Shown: positions 42,611-51,845 of the stretch, one piece after another
How the letters are laid out: each line of letters opens with the position of its first letter
Numbering within the stretch: the first letter of the stretch is position 1
Source: Phycisphaerae bacterium
GTDB taxonomy: Bacteria; Planctomycetota; Phycisphaerae; FEN-1346; JAACEH01
Direction: 5' to 3'
Assembly: GCA_012729015.1 (NCBI GenBank)
Contig: JAAYDY010000056.1
Coordinates: 18,485 to 82,484, forward strand
DNA length: 64,000 nucleotides
Notes under the pieces: model-generated
The model's database searches: none
The model's input: the letters and a program-made list of their open reading frames with translations, nothing else
What the model was told of the DNA's origin: nothing
Made by a program: the position numbers and the translations under genes

Positions 42611-44491
42611 ATGTCGAAGAAACGCAGCAGAAAATCTCCAGCGTCCCAGCCGGCGGCGGCGCCCAAGAAGGGTTCGGTGCGGCTGCGCGGCGTCGCGCCG
42701 GCCGTGGGCGAACCGTGCACGCGATGGCGGCTGGTCGACCTTGTGGACATCGAGACGCTCCAGAAGCTCCAGGACGGTTTCTCGACCCTGTGCGGCGCGG
42801 CCGTGAGCATCCGCGACCCCAGCGGCGTGCGCCTGACGCGGCCCAGCCAGCCGAACCGGTTCTGCACGGTGGTCAGCGAACATCCGGAGATCGAGCGTCG
42901 GTGCCGGCTGAGCAACTCGGAATCCACGCGTCGCGCCACGCGCCAGGGCCGGCCGGTCAAATACGTCTGCCACGCGGGCCTGACGCAGTACGCCGCGACG
43001 ATCGAGCTGGCCGGCCGCGTCCTGGGCACGATCGTCCTGGGCGACCGGCCCGAGCGACCATTCGAGCGGGGCGAAATCGATATCCTGGCCGCCGAGATGG
43101 GCGTGGACGCCGACGAGCTGTGGGCCATGGCCCGGGAAATCCAGCCCTGGTCCGACAACCAGATGCGCGCGGCCATCGATTTCCTGCAACTGACGGCCAA
43201 CACGATCACGGCCATCTGCTACCAGCAGGTGATGCTGCGCCAGCGGCTCGAAGAGTTGCGCGTCATCGACGAGACCACCAAGCACCTCAACAGCGGCCTG
43301 GACCTGGACACGGTGCTGAACAAGATCGTGCGGACGATGGCCGAGATCATGAAGGTGAAGGCCTGCTCGGTGCGGCTGCTGGATCCGACGGGCCGCGAGC
43401 TGGTGATCAAGGCGGCGTACAACCTGAGCCGCGATTACCTGCGCAAGGGCCCCGTGCTGGTCGAAGAGAGCCACTGGGACCAGGCGATCCTGGCGGGGCA
43501 GATCATCCGCATCCGGAACATGGCGACGGACCCGAACGTGCGGTACCCGGAGGAGGCGCGCCGCGAGGGGCTGGTCAGTTCGCTGGGCGTGGGCCTCATC
43601 GCCGGCGGCAAGGCCGTCGGCACGCTCCACATCTACACGGGGCAGGAGCACGACTTCACGGAAGAGGAGGAGCGGCTGTTCCTGGCCGTGGCGGCCCAGG
43701 CCGCAGGCGTGATCGAGCGCTCCCGGCTGCTCCAGGAGAGCGTGGCAAAGATGCAGATGGAGCACGAGCTGCAACTGGCCCGCGAGGTCCAGAGCCGCAT
43801 GCTCCCGAGCCGCCCGCCGCAGATTCCCGGGCTCGATATTCACGCGATCAACATCCCGAGCAAGCAGGTCAGCGGCGACTTCTACGATTACATCGTCATG
43901 CCGCAGGGGCGCACGGGCATCGCCATCGCCGACTCGGTCGGCAAGAGCATTCCGGCGGCCATTCTGACGGCCAGCGTCCGCAGCGCGCTGAAGGCCCAGG
44001 CCCAGAACATCTTCCGCATCGGCCAGGTCGTCGGCCGCGTCAACCGCATGCTCTGCGAGGACTCGCTGCCGAGCGAGTTCGTCACGCTGTTCTACGGCGT
44101 CATCGACTCCGTGACGCACCGCATGGCCTACTGCAACGCCGGGCACGATCCGCCGCTGCTGTTGCGCGACGGACAGATCACGCCCCTGACGGCCGGAGGG
44201 CCCCTGCTCGGCGTCATCGAAGCGGCCGAGTTCACCCACGAGAGCATCCAGCTCCGCGCGGGCGACACCCTGGTGCTCTACACCGATGGCCTCGTGGACG
44301 CCATGACGTACAACAACGAACGCTACGGCCGCCAGCGGCTGGTCGAGTCGCTGACCAAGCACGCCGCGACGCCCTATAGCGCCGAGGACCTGGCCCAGCA
44401 ACTCCTCTGGGACGTCCGCCGCTTTGCCGGATTCCGCGCCCGCACCGACGACCTCACGCTCATGGTCATCCGCGTCATGTCGGATTCCTGA
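42611..44491 (+). CDS. PocR-GAF-PP2C (SpoIIE-type) Ser/Thr phosphatase
   Basis: The 626-residue cytoplasmic protein has a basic N-terminus, then a PocR ligand-binding domain at about 40-205 (LQKLQDGFSTLCGAAVSIRD, with conserved Cys in RFCTVV, RRCRLSN and YVCHAG). A GAF domain follows at about 240-380, and a PP2C-type phosphatase domain at about 405-625. Its metal ligands lie in KQVSGDFYDYI, AIADSVGKS and RTDDLTLMV. In this family SGKG-type residues are usual; here VGKSIPAA is seen. It probably dephosphorylates a Ser/Thr-phosphorylated regulator in response to a small molecule. The permease operon begins 24 nt downstream. Confidence 0.88.
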   Translation: MSKKRSRKSPASQPAAAPKKGSVRLRGVAPAVGEPCTRWRLVDLVDIETLQKLQDGFSTLCGAAVSIRDPSGVRLTRPSQPNRFCTVVSEHPEIERRCRLSNSESTRRATRQGRPVKYVCHAGLTQYAATIELAGRVLGTIVLGDRPERPFERGEIDILAAEMGVDADELWAMAREIQPWSDNQMRAAIDFLQLTANTITAICYQQVMLRQRLEELRVIDETTKHLNSGLDLDTVLNKIVRTMAEIMKVKACSVRLLDPTGRELVIKAAYNLSRDYLRKGPVLVEESHWDQAILAGQIIRIRNMATDPNVRYPEEARREGLVSSLGVGLIAGGKAVGTLHIYTGQEHDFTEEEERLFLAVAAQAAGVIERSRLLQESVAKMQMEHELQLAREVQSRMLPSRPPQIPGLDIHAINIPSKQVSGDFYDYIVMPQGRTGIAIADSVGKSIPAAILTASVRSALKAQAQNIFRIGQVVGRVNRMLCEDSLPSEFVTLFYGVIDSVTHRMAYCNAGHDPPLLLRDGQITPLTAGGPLLGVIEAAEFTHESIQLRAGDTLVLYTDGLVDAMTYNNERYGRQRLVESLTKHAATPYSAEDLAQQLLWDVRRFAGFRARTDDLTLMVIRVMSDS

Positions 44492-44515
44492 GCCGCAACA
44501 CGGGAGAACCCCTGC

Positions 44516-45583
44516 GTGCACGATCCCAGGAACCACCACGATCCGAGCCGGACCGTCGGCCACAAGCTCAAGATCGCCGGCCTCGTCCTGCTCGGCGCCG
44601 CGGTGCCGACAGTCATCGTGCTGGCGGTCCTGCGCAACGTCCTGCTGCCCGTGACGCTGAACCCGGCCGTCCAGGTCTTCAGCCTCTCGATGCTCAGCAT
44701 CCTGTTCGAAGCCATGCCGTTCGTTCTGCTCGGGGCCCTGGTCAGCGGCATCATCGAAATGTTCGTTTCGCGGCAGACCCTGCTGCGGATCATCCCGCGG
44801 TCGGCCGTGGGCCAGTTGCTCGTCGGCGCGGTGGCCGGCGTGGCGCTGCCCGTGTGCGAGTGCGGCGTCATCGTCGTGCTGCGGCGCCTCCTGCGCAAGG
44901 GCATGCCCCTGAAGATGGCCCTGGCCTACCTCCTGGCCGCGCCGATCGTCAACCCCGTCGTCATCGTCTCGACGTTCGCCGCCTTTCGCGGCAAACCCGA
45001 GCACCTCGCCATGCCCCTGTCGCGCCTCGGCCTGGGCGTCGCCGCCGCCGTCGCCATCGCCGCCCTGGTCACGGCCATCCTCCGCAAGCGGTCCGCCGAG
45101 TCGCTGCTGGCCGACGAGACGTCCCATGCCCATCACCACGCTCACCACGATCACGACGCGCCGCCGACCGTCTGGCGCAAGCTCTCCGCCGCCACCGACC
45201 ACGCCGTCCTCGAATTCATGGAAGTGGCCCGGTACCTCGTCGCCGGGGCCGCCGTGGCCGCCCTCGCCCAGACGCTCATCCCGCGCGACGCCCTTGTCGG
45301 CTTCGGTCGCCACCCCGTCTTCGGCGTTCTCGGCATGATGGCCCTGGCCCTGATCCTCAACCTGTGCAGCGAAGCCGACGCCTTCGTCGCCGCCAGTTTC
45401 GCCACGACGTTCAGCTTCGCCGCCAAGCTGGCGTTCCTGGTCCTCGGGCCCATGCTCGACATGAAGCTCATCATCATGTACGGCATGGTCTTCCGCCGAC
45501 GCCTGATCGTCGTCCTGGTGCCGACGATTCTCGTGGTCGTCTTCCTGGCCGTGCTGGCCTGGTCGTACCTGGTCATAGGATGA
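44516..45583 (+). CDS. YcgR/YraQ-type permease (DUF318)
   Basis: The 355-residue protein has about eight membrane helices and the family hallmark LPVCECGVIVVLRR. A His-rich loop HAHHHAHHDHD lies in the middle, a likely metal-binding linker. Homologues (Bacillus YcgR, ArsP relatives) are implicated in metal or organometal export; the substrate here is unknown. The GTG start at 44516 follows GGGAGAA. The gene is followed after 7 nt by its usual partner. Confidence 0.85.
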   Translation: MHDPRNHHDPSRTVGHKLKIAGLVLLGAAVPTVIVLAVLRNVLLPVTLNPAVQVFSLSMLSILFEAMPFVLLGALVSGIIEMFVSRQTLLRIIPRSAVGQLLVGAVAGVALPVCECGVIVVLRRLLRKGMPLKMALAYLLAAPIVNPVVIVSTFAAFRGKPEHLAMPLSRLGLGVAAAVAIAALVTAILRKRSAESLLADETSHAHHHAHHDHDAPPTVWRKLSAATDHAVLEFMEVARYLVAGAAVAALAQTLIPRDALVGFGRHPVFGVLGMMALALILNLCSEADAFVAASFATTFSFAAKLAFLVLGPMLDMKLIIMYGMVFRRRLIVVLVPTILVVVFLAVLAWSYLVIG

Positions 45584-45590
45584 ACCCGTC

Positions 45591-46376
45591 ATGGCACACA
45601 ACGAAACGTCGCGACGTCTCACGTGGCTCGTCCTGGGCATCCTCTGGGGCGCATACCTGGTCGTGATGTACCGCACCGGGGCGCTCCAGCGGTGCTACCA
45701 GACGTCGCCGTACTTCTACTTCACCGGCGCCGCGGGCGTCCTGCTGGTGCTGCTGAGTGCGAAGGCGGCCCTGGCAATCCTGCGGCGCCCGGCGTCGGCC
45801 TGCACGTGCGAGGCCTGCCACGGCGCACACGAGGCCCCGGCCGTGGTGCACTGGTCGTGGTGGGCCGACGCCAAGGCCCACCTTGTCCTGGGCCTGGTGC
45901 TGATGCCCCTGATGGTGGGCGTCCTGGTGCCGTCGCGAGGGCTCAATGCCCTGGCCGCCCTGCGACGCGGCGGCGCGAGCGACCCCCAGGACATCCTCGA
46001 CACCTTCCGCGCCGAGCGGCGCAAGTTCGTCGAAATGGAAGGCCAGTACAAGAAGCTCACTCTCCTGGAGGTGCTCGACCACGTCTATGCCCATGGCGAC
46101 ACGCCCGTCTCGACGCTCGGGTTCGTCACCGCCGTGGACCGCACGCGCGGCGACCTGTTCCAGGTCACCCGCTTCAAGATGACCTGCTGCGCCGCCGACG
46201 CCGTCCCGATCTCGCTGCACGTGCGCTGGGCCGACGCCTCGCGGCTCCAGCGCGACACGTGGGTGCGCGTCCACGGCACCGCCCGGCGCGAGACCCTCGA
46301 CGGCCGCCGCACCGTCGTCATCACCGCCGAGGGACCGGTCCAGGAAATCGCCGCCCCGGCCTCGCCCTACATGTGA
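45591..46376 (+). CDS. TIGR03943-family permease partner (YcgQ-like)
   Basis: The 261-residue protein has three membrane helices in the first 115 residues and a soluble C-terminal domain (about 125-255, with RFKMTCCAADAVPI). This is the layout of the TIGR03943/YcgQ proteins that accompany YcgR-type permeases. A cysteine/histidine stretch, ACTCEACHGAH, in the second loop may bind metal. It is co-transcribed with the permease. Confidence 0.87.
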   Translation: MAHNETSRRLTWLVLGILWGAYLVVMYRTGALQRCYQTSPYFYFTGAAGVLLVLLSAKAALAILRRPASACTCEACHGAHEAPAVVHWSWWADAKAHLVLGLVLMPLMVGVLVPSRGLNALAALRRGGASDPQDILDTFRAERRKFVEMEGQYKKLTLLEVLDHVYAHGDTPVSTLGFVTAVDRTRGDLFQVTRFKMTCCAADAVPISLHVRWADASRLQRDTWVRVHGTARRETLDGRRTVVITAEGPVQEIAAPASPYM

Positions 46377-46408
46377 CGCCTCCCCGCCTCGCCGGCCAGC
46401 CACCGTAG

Positions 46409-46428
46409 GGGCGGCTCGCGAGCCGCCC
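46409..46428. repeat. Family G palindrome, copy 2
   Basis: Variant GGGCGGCTCGCGAGCCGCCC, a perfect 20-bp palindrome preceded by CCGTAG. Confidence 0.88.
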
Positions 46429-46479
46429 ATCATGGCCACGCGCGGCGATGCCACCCCCGCCACCCTACGCACTGGCGTT

Positions 46480-46540
46480 CGACCCTCACCGCCCCTCGAC
46501 TGCGCTCGGGGCACCTCTCCCTGCAAGCAGGGAGAGGGGT
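46480..46540 (-). repeat. Family H element, copy 2 (inverted)
   Basis: CGACCCTCACCGCCCCTCGA block with the hairpin CTCTCCCTGC/GCAGGGAGAG at 46515-46536 (10-bp arms, 2-nt loop). Confidence 0.85.
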
Positions 46541-46582
46541 TGATGGAGCGTGCTTCGCACGCGGGATGGACAGAGGAACCGC

Positions 46583-46601
46583 GTGGGTCCGGGGGACCCA
46601 C
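46583..46601. repeat. Family B palindrome, copy 5 (inverted)
   Basis: Reverse orientation, directly before the lower-GC segment. Confidence 0.9.
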
Positions 46602-46947
46602 CCTACGCGCTAGCAGCCGGTAGACCGCGAGGCAAGATGCTGATGCCCCACCATGCAACCCGGAATCCCGCCCAGGCCGCGGACTGTTCGCAAGCTGATC
46701 GCGATCTGACCCGCAATGATACACCGGGCTACTGCTTGCCCGTGTGTTTAGCGGAAGAAATGGCCTTGCCTCTCCAGCGGGAAGTTGCCATATTGATGCC
46801 TGATGAGACCAAGAGCCTTCGCCGTGGCGGCACGCCACCCCACTGGCGGTGCTGCGGCCCACGATCGAGCCGGCGCGTGCCGCTACGGCAACGCCTCTGT
46901 GCCGTCTAGAGAAACAAGACAGTCGACACATCGAAAGGATAATGTCC

Positions 46948-47130
46948 ATGGGCGACTTAGTAGTGGTGGTAATTGTTGTAGCGATTATTGCTGGGTGGGT
47001 ATATAATCTCCTCAATCGACGAGAGATACATGTGTTCCACCATAGGGGAGGCTGCCTTGTGTCGGTTGTGTTCTTGGCCTTGGTGGCGTGGTTGGCCACA
47101 ACGATAGCAGGTGTGGCATTCCAGCATTAG
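46948..47130 (+). CDS. Small two-helix membrane protein
   Basis: A 60-residue protein with helices at about 3-20 and 34-56 and a short charged middle (LNRREIHVFHHRGG). I do not recognise it. GAAAGGA lies 8 nt before the ATG at 46948; an in-frame ATG at 46942 is too close to that site. Codon use is far less GC-rich than all neighbours (many GTA, ATT, AAT), a sign of recent arrival. An inverted repeat at 47145-47181 and a terminator at 47252 follow. Confidence 0.6.
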   Translation: MGDLVVVVIVVAIIAGWVYNLLNRREIHVFHHRGGCLVSVVFLALVAWLATTIAGVAFQH

Positions 47131-47251
47131 TGTTGGACATGATGTGAGGCAAACGGGCGGTGGCCCCCCTATGCTGCCTCAAATCCGGCCCAGAACGCAT
47201 CTCGCAGGCACGTCACCGGGATGATTTCGGTTTGCCTCCACCACAAGAAAC

Positions 47252-47279
47252 GGGCCGTCCTTCGGGGCGGCCCTTTTTG
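47252..47279 (+). terminator. Rho-independent terminator
   Basis: GGGCCGTCC, a UUCG-type loop, GGGCGGCCC, then TTTTTGT. The C(UUCG)G loop is especially stable. It ends the small membrane gene transcript. Confidence 0.8.
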
Positions 47280-47293
47280 TCCGATCACAGCGC

Positions 47294-47317
47294 GTAGGTC
47301 GGGTCAACAGACCCGAC
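47294..47317. repeat. Family A palindrome, copy 7
   Basis: Consensus copy, 15 nt after the terminator. Confidence 0.9.
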
Positions 47318-47392
47318 GCTTGTGCGGGCAGGGTGTTGCGGCGGCACGGCGGACCTTCGGATCCGCCGTGGCACAATGGTGGAGACTCGCCC

Positions 47393-47412
47393 ATGCCTGA
47401 CGGGGCAGGCAT
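47393..47412. repeat. Family D palindrome, copy 5
   Basis: ATGCCTGACGGGGCAGGCAT, preceded by ACTCGCCC as at 63977. Confidence 0.88.
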
Positions 47413-47509
47413 GGCACCGGGCCACTCTTCATGGTCGCGCGAGCCTGGCCATGCCCCCCCCTGCCCCTGCTTCCCCCAAACGCCGATGCGCCCCTGGCCC
47501 GCTGGCCCC

Positions 47510-47537
47510 TTGACATTTGTGCGTATGAGGGGACAAT
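47510..47537 (+). promoter_or_regulatory. Sigma-70-like promoter of the GH4 gene
   Basis: Perfect TTGACA, 16 nt, GACAAT; leader of about 70 nt. Confidence 0.65.
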
Positions 47538-47615
47538 ACGGCCCCATCACGGTTGTGCCCTCGCGTGGGAGGGCCGCACCGCAAGACCGCCGCTGGTTCA
47601 ATAAGGAAGCCTGTC

Positions 47616-48932
47616 ATGCCGAAGATTGTCTTCATCGGAGCCGGAAGTCTCGTCTTCAGCCGACGTCTCATGATGGATATTCTGTCGTTCCCCGCATTGC
47701 GGGAGAGCCATTTCGCCCTGGTGGACGTGGACGAGACGAAACTCGGCTACGCCAAGCGCGTCGCCGAGCGCGTGATCCGCGAGGGCAAGTTCCCCGCGAC
47801 GTTCGAAGTGGCCACCGACCGCCGCACCGTGCTCCAGGACGCCGACTACGTCGTCTGCATGATCCTTCACGGCGGCATCGACGTCATCAGCCACGACATT
47901 GACATCCCGATGAAGTACGGCGTGAGCCAGTGCATCGGCGACACGCTCGGACCGGGCGGCGTGTTCCGCACGCTGCGCACGGCGCCGATCCTGGTGGACC
48001 TCTGCCACGACATGGACGAGCTGTGCCCCGACGCCCTGCTGCTGAACTACACGAACCCCATGGCCATGCTGTGCTGGTCCATGTATGCGGCCAGCGACGT
48101 GCGGCTGGTGGGCCTGTGCCATTCGGTCCAGGGCACCACGATGAAACTGGCCGAGGCCGCAGGCGTCCCCTACGACGAGTGCGACTACGTCGTCGCGGGC
48201 ATCAACCACCAGGCCTGGGTGCTCCAGATGCGGCACAAGGGGCTCGACCTGTATCCGCAGATTCTCCAGGCGTGCGCCGACGGCGAGCTGCGCCAGAAAG
48301 AGCCCGTGCGCAGCGAGATGTGCCGCCACTTCGGCTACTTCGTCACCGAAGGCTCCGGCCACAACAGCGAGTACGTCCCCTGGTTCCGCAAACGCCAGGA
48401 CATCCTCGACGAGTTCTGCCCCAAGGGGTGCACCTGGAACGGCGACCACGGATTCATCAAGGTCCTCTACGGCGACAACCGCACCGACTGGAAGACCCGG
48501 ATGGAGAAGATCGCCGGCGGCGCCGAGCCGCTCGATTTCAAGCGCAGCCCGGAGTACGGCTCCTATATCCTCAACGCCTGCGAGACGAACGTCCCGTTCC
48601 GCTTCAACGGCAACGTGCCCAACACCGGGCTGATCACGAACCTGCCCGAGGGCTGCTGTGTCGAAGTGCCGTGCCTGGCCGACAAGGCCGGCATCACGCC
48701 GTGCTTCATCGGCGACCTGCCGCCGCACCTGGCGGGCATCAACCGCACCAACGTCAGCGTCCAGGAACTGGCCGTCGAGGCCGCCCTGACCGGCGACCGA
48801 GAGGCCGTGTTCCAGGCCGTGGCGCTCGACCCGCTGACCTCGGCCGTCTGCTCGCTGAAAGAGATCCGGGCCATGGTCGATGAAATGCTCGAGGCCGAGG
48901 CCCAGTGGCTCCCGCAGTTCGGCGACGCCTGA
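47616..48932 (+). CDS. Family 4 glycoside hydrolase (alpha-glucosidase/alpha-galactosidase type)
   Basis: GH4 enzymes cleave glycosides by an unusual NAD- and Mn-dependent redox-elimination route. The 438-residue protein has the NAD motif IGAGSLVFS at 6-14. The Mn-ligand Cys is in GLCHSVQG and the His in INHQAWVLQM. LNYTNPMAML lies near the active site. It has no signal peptide, so it acts on imported sugars in the cytoplasm; the exact sugar (MelA-like alpha-galactoside is likely) is uncertain. AAGGA precedes the ATG. It opens a carbohydrate-related block. Confidence 0.9.
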   Translation: MPKIVFIGAGSLVFSRRLMMDILSFPALRESHFALVDVDETKLGYAKRVAERVIREGKFPATFEVATDRRTVLQDADYVVCMILHGGIDVISHDIDIPMKYGVSQCIGDTLGPGGVFRTLRTAPILVDLCHDMDELCPDALLLNYTNPMAMLCWSMYAASDVRLVGLCHSVQGTTMKLAEAAGVPYDECDYVVAGINHQAWVLQMRHKGLDLYPQILQACADGELRQKEPVRSEMCRHFGYFVTEGSGHNSEYVPWFRKRQDILDEFCPKGCTWNGDHGFIKVLYGDNRTDWKTRMEKIAGGAEPLDFKRSPEYGSYILNACETNVPFRFNGNVPNTGLITNLPEGCCVEVPCLADKAGITPCFIGDLPPHLAGINRTNVSVQELAVEAALTGDREAVFQAVALDPLTSAVCSLKEIRAMVDEMLEAEAQWLPQFGDA

Positions 48933-49383
48933 CCGCGGAGCCGCGTGTGGGGTTAACCGATGGCGCAAGCGCCCTTCATGGCCACACGTGTTGTGGCTGT
49001 GGAGGGCGTTTCGTCACGCGACATAGCTCGAGGGTCGCGGCGAGCCGCCCCTGCACCGTCATCGCAGCCTGTCATTTTTTGCACACCCGAACGCGCGCAT
49101 GGCCACATCCGCCCGCCGATCCAGACTTTCTTCCGACTCACTTGCACTTTCGCACGATGCGCCTCGACGCGGAAACGCTCGGGTTCCTTCCGGTTGCGGC
49201 CGGCCGAGTGCGGAGAATTGCCTTATTCCACACCCATTCGATTGGTGCGTGTCACAGCGCACCGGGCGCGGTTTAATGGTATGACGTCGGACCGATGCCG
49301 GGCGCTCGTTGCCGCGACAACGCAGGGTTGTGCTGCGCGAATGCCGCAGGTCCGACCTCGCCGGGATCATTCAGGAGGATGCC
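48933..49383. other. Intergenic region before the DUF4838 gene
   Basis: No gene or palindromic family is recognised. An ATTTTTTGC tract lies at 49074. AT-richer DNA lies at 49215-49290, including TTTAATGGTATGACG, which may hold a promoter I cannot fix. Confidence 0.4.
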
Positions 49384-51675
49384 ATGAACTGTGCTCACAG
49401 GAAGCGTGCTGTGCGGATGATGCAAGCCGGCTTGACCGTGGCGATGCTGGCGGCTGCGGCGGCCACGGCGGTCGCCGACGTGACGCTGGTCGCCGACGGC
49501 AAGAGCGATTACGTGATCGTGCTGCCGGCCGAGGCGAGCGAGTCGGAGAAGTGGGCCGCCGAGGAGTTGGTGGCGCACCTCAAGCAGATGAGCGGCGCGA
49601 CGCTGGCCGTGCAGACGGCCGCCGAGGCGCCCGAGAAAGCCGTCGTTCTGGGCTTCGGCGACGCCGCCAAGGCCCTCGGCGTCGAGGCCGATCCATCGCT
49701 CGGCGACGACGGGTTCGTCGTCCGCACCGTCGGGTCGCGGCTCGTGATCGCCGGCAGCCGCGTGCGCGGCACCCTGTACGGCGTCTACACCCTGCTGGAG
49801 GGCCTCGGCGTCCGCTGGTGGTACCCCGGCGAGACGTTCGTGCCGTCGCAGGCCACGATCGTCCTGCCCGAAATGAACGATCGCCAGGTGCCGAAGATGG
49901 AATACCGCGACATGATGTTCCTGGAGAACTTCAGCGCGGCCGGCAGGCTCTGGGCGGCGCGGAACAAGGTCAACGGCATGGCCTGGGACGACACGCCCGA
50001 GAAGCTCGGCGGTCGGTACCGCGTCAGCGGCAACCTGGTCCACTCCTACAACTCGCTGCTCGACGCGTCGGGCGTGAAGATGACCGACGCCATGTGGGCC
50101 CAGCGGGACGGCAAACCGAAGGTTCGCAGCCAGCCGTGCCTGTCGCATCCCGACGTGCTGGCTGCCGTGGTCAAGGCCGTCATCGCGCAGTACAAGGCCG
50201 ACCCCAACCTGGAATTCGTCGTCGTCGGCCAGGAAGACAACGGCAACTTCTGCCAGTGCGAGGCCTGCGCGGCCATCGACAAGGAACAGGAGTCCAACGC
50301 CGGCCAGGTCATCCGGTTCGCCAACCAGGTGGCCGAGCAGGTCCAGAAGGAGATTCCCGACGCGAAGATCGTGACGGCCGCCTACCAGTGGTCGCGGAAG
50401 CCGCCGAAGACCCTGAAGCCGCTCGACAACGTCTACATCACCCTCTGCTCCATCGAATGCGATTTCGCCCATCCGCTGGCCGCCGGCTCGAATCCCGAGA
50501 ACAAGGCCTTCAAAGAGGACATCGAAGGCTGGGGCAAGATCGCCAGGAAGATCTTCATCTGGCACTACGTCGGCAACCGCGACCATTACCTGATGCCCAA
50601 CGCCGAGATCGAGACCCTCGTGCCGAACACGAAGTTCTTCGCCGACAACGCCTGCGCGGGCATCTTCAACCAGGGCATGCACGTCGGCTCCGGCACAGAC
50701 ATGGTGCAACTGAAGATGTGGCTCCTGGCCAAGGCGATGTGGAACCCCGAGGCCGACAGCCGCACACTCATCGAGGAGTTCTGCAACGGGTTCTACGGCC
50801 CCGGCGGCGCGGGCGTCCTGAAGTACCTCGACGCGATTCACGGCGTGGCCCACAAACAGGAGTTCCACAACGGCCGCCGCGTCCACCTGAACGCGCCCTA
50901 TCTGTATCCTGAGGTGCTGGCCGCGGCCGAGACGGCCCTGCGCCAGGCCGAGAACGCCGTCGCCGGGCAACCCGTCTTCGAGCGACGCGTGCGCCACGCC
51001 CACATGGGCGTCTGGTACGTGCTGGCCAAGCGCGGCCCCGGCACGGCCACGTGGCGGGCCGTCGAGGATGCCGTCGACGTGAAGCTCGACCTCGCGGCCA
51101 TCGCCGACAGCCTCGCCCGCGTCGTGGACGAGTGGAAGATCAACCGCATCTGCGACCCGATCGAGGTCAAACCCTGGATCGACTGGGCGAAACAGTATGC
51201 CGCCGCGATCAAAGAGTCGGACCGCCTGCCCGTGCCGCCCGAGTTGGCCGACCTCCACCCGTCGAGCTACCGCCTCGTCCAGGCGTGCCAGTTCGACATG
51301 TACCCGAAGTGGTGGGCCCCGGCCGAAGGGGCCAGCGACGGATGGGCCGCCCATGTCCCGTCCGCCGGATGGCACACGCAGTACGGCCTCAGCCCGAAGG
51401 AGGACTTCGAGCCCGGCAAGCAGTACAAGCTCACCGTCCGGGCCAAGGCCGACCTGAAGGACGGCGCCCAGGGCGAGGTCTGGGAATTCGGCGTCTATCC
51501 CAAGGGCAAGACCCTCCGCGTGACAGCCGAGCAACTCGGCCAGGGCCAGTGGCGCACGTTCGAACTTGGCCCGTGGGCTCCGCAGGAAGGCCAGTACTTC
51601 TGGACCGCCCTCAAGGGCTCCGGCGCCAAGGCCGTCAGCATCGACTGCCTCTGGATCCAGGAAGTCCAGCCGTAG
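49384..51675 (+). CDS. Exported DUF4838 protein, putative glycoside hydrolase
   Basis: The 763-residue protein has a signal peptide cleaved near ATAVA-DV (about 31). It then has a GH20-type N-terminal alpha/beta domain (about 32-140, with SEKWAAEELVAHLKQM and GTLYGVYTLLEGLGVRWWYPG). A TIM-barrel-like DUF4838 region follows (about 175-480), and a C-terminal beta domain (about 620-763) resembles a carbohydrate-binding module. DUF4838 proteins are abundant in planctomycetes and Lentisphaerae and are thought to act on glycans. CAGGAGGAT precedes the ATG. It probably works with the SGNH hydrolase downstream. Confidence 0.87.
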   Translation: MNCAHRKRAVRMMQAGLTVAMLAAAAATAVADVTLVADGKSDYVIVLPAEASESEKWAAEELVAHLKQMSGATLAVQTAAEAPEKAVVLGFGDAAKALGVEADPSLGDDGFVVRTVGSRLVIAGSRVRGTLYGVYTLLEGLGVRWWYPGETFVPSQATIVLPEMNDRQVPKMEYRDMMFLENFSAAGRLWAARNKVNGMAWDDTPEKLGGRYRVSGNLVHSYNSLLDASGVKMTDAMWAQRDGKPKVRSQPCLSHPDVLAAVVKAVIAQYKADPNLEFVVVGQEDNGNFCQCEACAAIDKEQESNAGQVIRFANQVAEQVQKEIPDAKIVTAAYQWSRKPPKTLKPLDNVYITLCSIECDFAHPLAAGSNPENKAFKEDIEGWGKIARKIFIWHYVGNRDHYLMPNAEIETLVPNTKFFADNACAGIFNQGMHVGSGTDMVQLKMWLLAKAMWNPEADSRTLIEEFCNGFYGPGGAGVLKYLDAIHGVAHKQEFHNGRRVHLNAPYLYPEVLAAAETALRQAENAVAGQPVFERRVRHAHMGVWYVLAKRGPGTATWRAVEDAVDVKLDLAAIADSLARVVDEWKINRICDPIEVKPWIDWAKQYAAAIKESDRLPVPPELADLHPSSYRLVQACQFDMYPKWWAPAEGASDGWAAHVPSAGWHTQYGLSPKEDFEPGKQYKLTVRAKADLKDGAQGEVWEFGVYPKGKTLRVTAEQLGQGQWRTFELGPWAPQEGQYFWTALKGSGAKAVSIDCLWIQEVQP

Positions 51676-51728
51676 GAGCCTCAGCGACGCCTGCCGCCCA
51701 CCACGGCGGCGCCGCAGGTCGTACCCGG

Positions 51729-51768
51729 GAGCCCCGCAGGACCACGCGTCCGGCGGGGCTCTTCGTTG
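51729..51768 (+). terminator. Probable rho-independent terminator
   Basis: GAGCCCCGC and GCGGGGCTC (9-bp arms) followed by TTCGTT, directly after the DUF4838 gene. Confidence 0.65.
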
Positions 51769-51845
51769 GTCGACACAAAGCGCGATACAGCCGGCCTGCC
51801 GCCGGGTTCAATAGGATGTTGCTTCACGAAAAGGAGACCCTGCTC

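Larger units (their letters stand above)
46377..46947. other. Intergenic region, repeats then atypical lower-GC DNA
   Basis: Families G, H and B occur in a row (46405-46601). From about 46640 the DNA is less GC-rich and repeat-free, leading to the small membrane gene. No gene is recognised. Confidence 0.65.
47131..47615. other. Intergenic region with terminator, repeats and the GH4 promoter
   Basis: It holds a 7-bp-arm inverted repeat (47145-47181), a rho-independent terminator, family A copy 7, a family D palindrome, and the GH4 promoter. Confidence 0.7.

Noticed and set aside
41306..45676. A 1456-codon minus-strand frame across the ECF gene and opposite the PocR and permease genes
   Set aside because: Only the last 281 codons match a protein family; the rest is the antisense shadow of clear plus-strand genes and crosses a family E repeat.
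46637..46909. Plus-strand frame in the lower-GC region before the small membrane gene
   Set aside because: No ribosome site, no recognisable pattern in the product, and the lower-GC sequence shows no codon structure.
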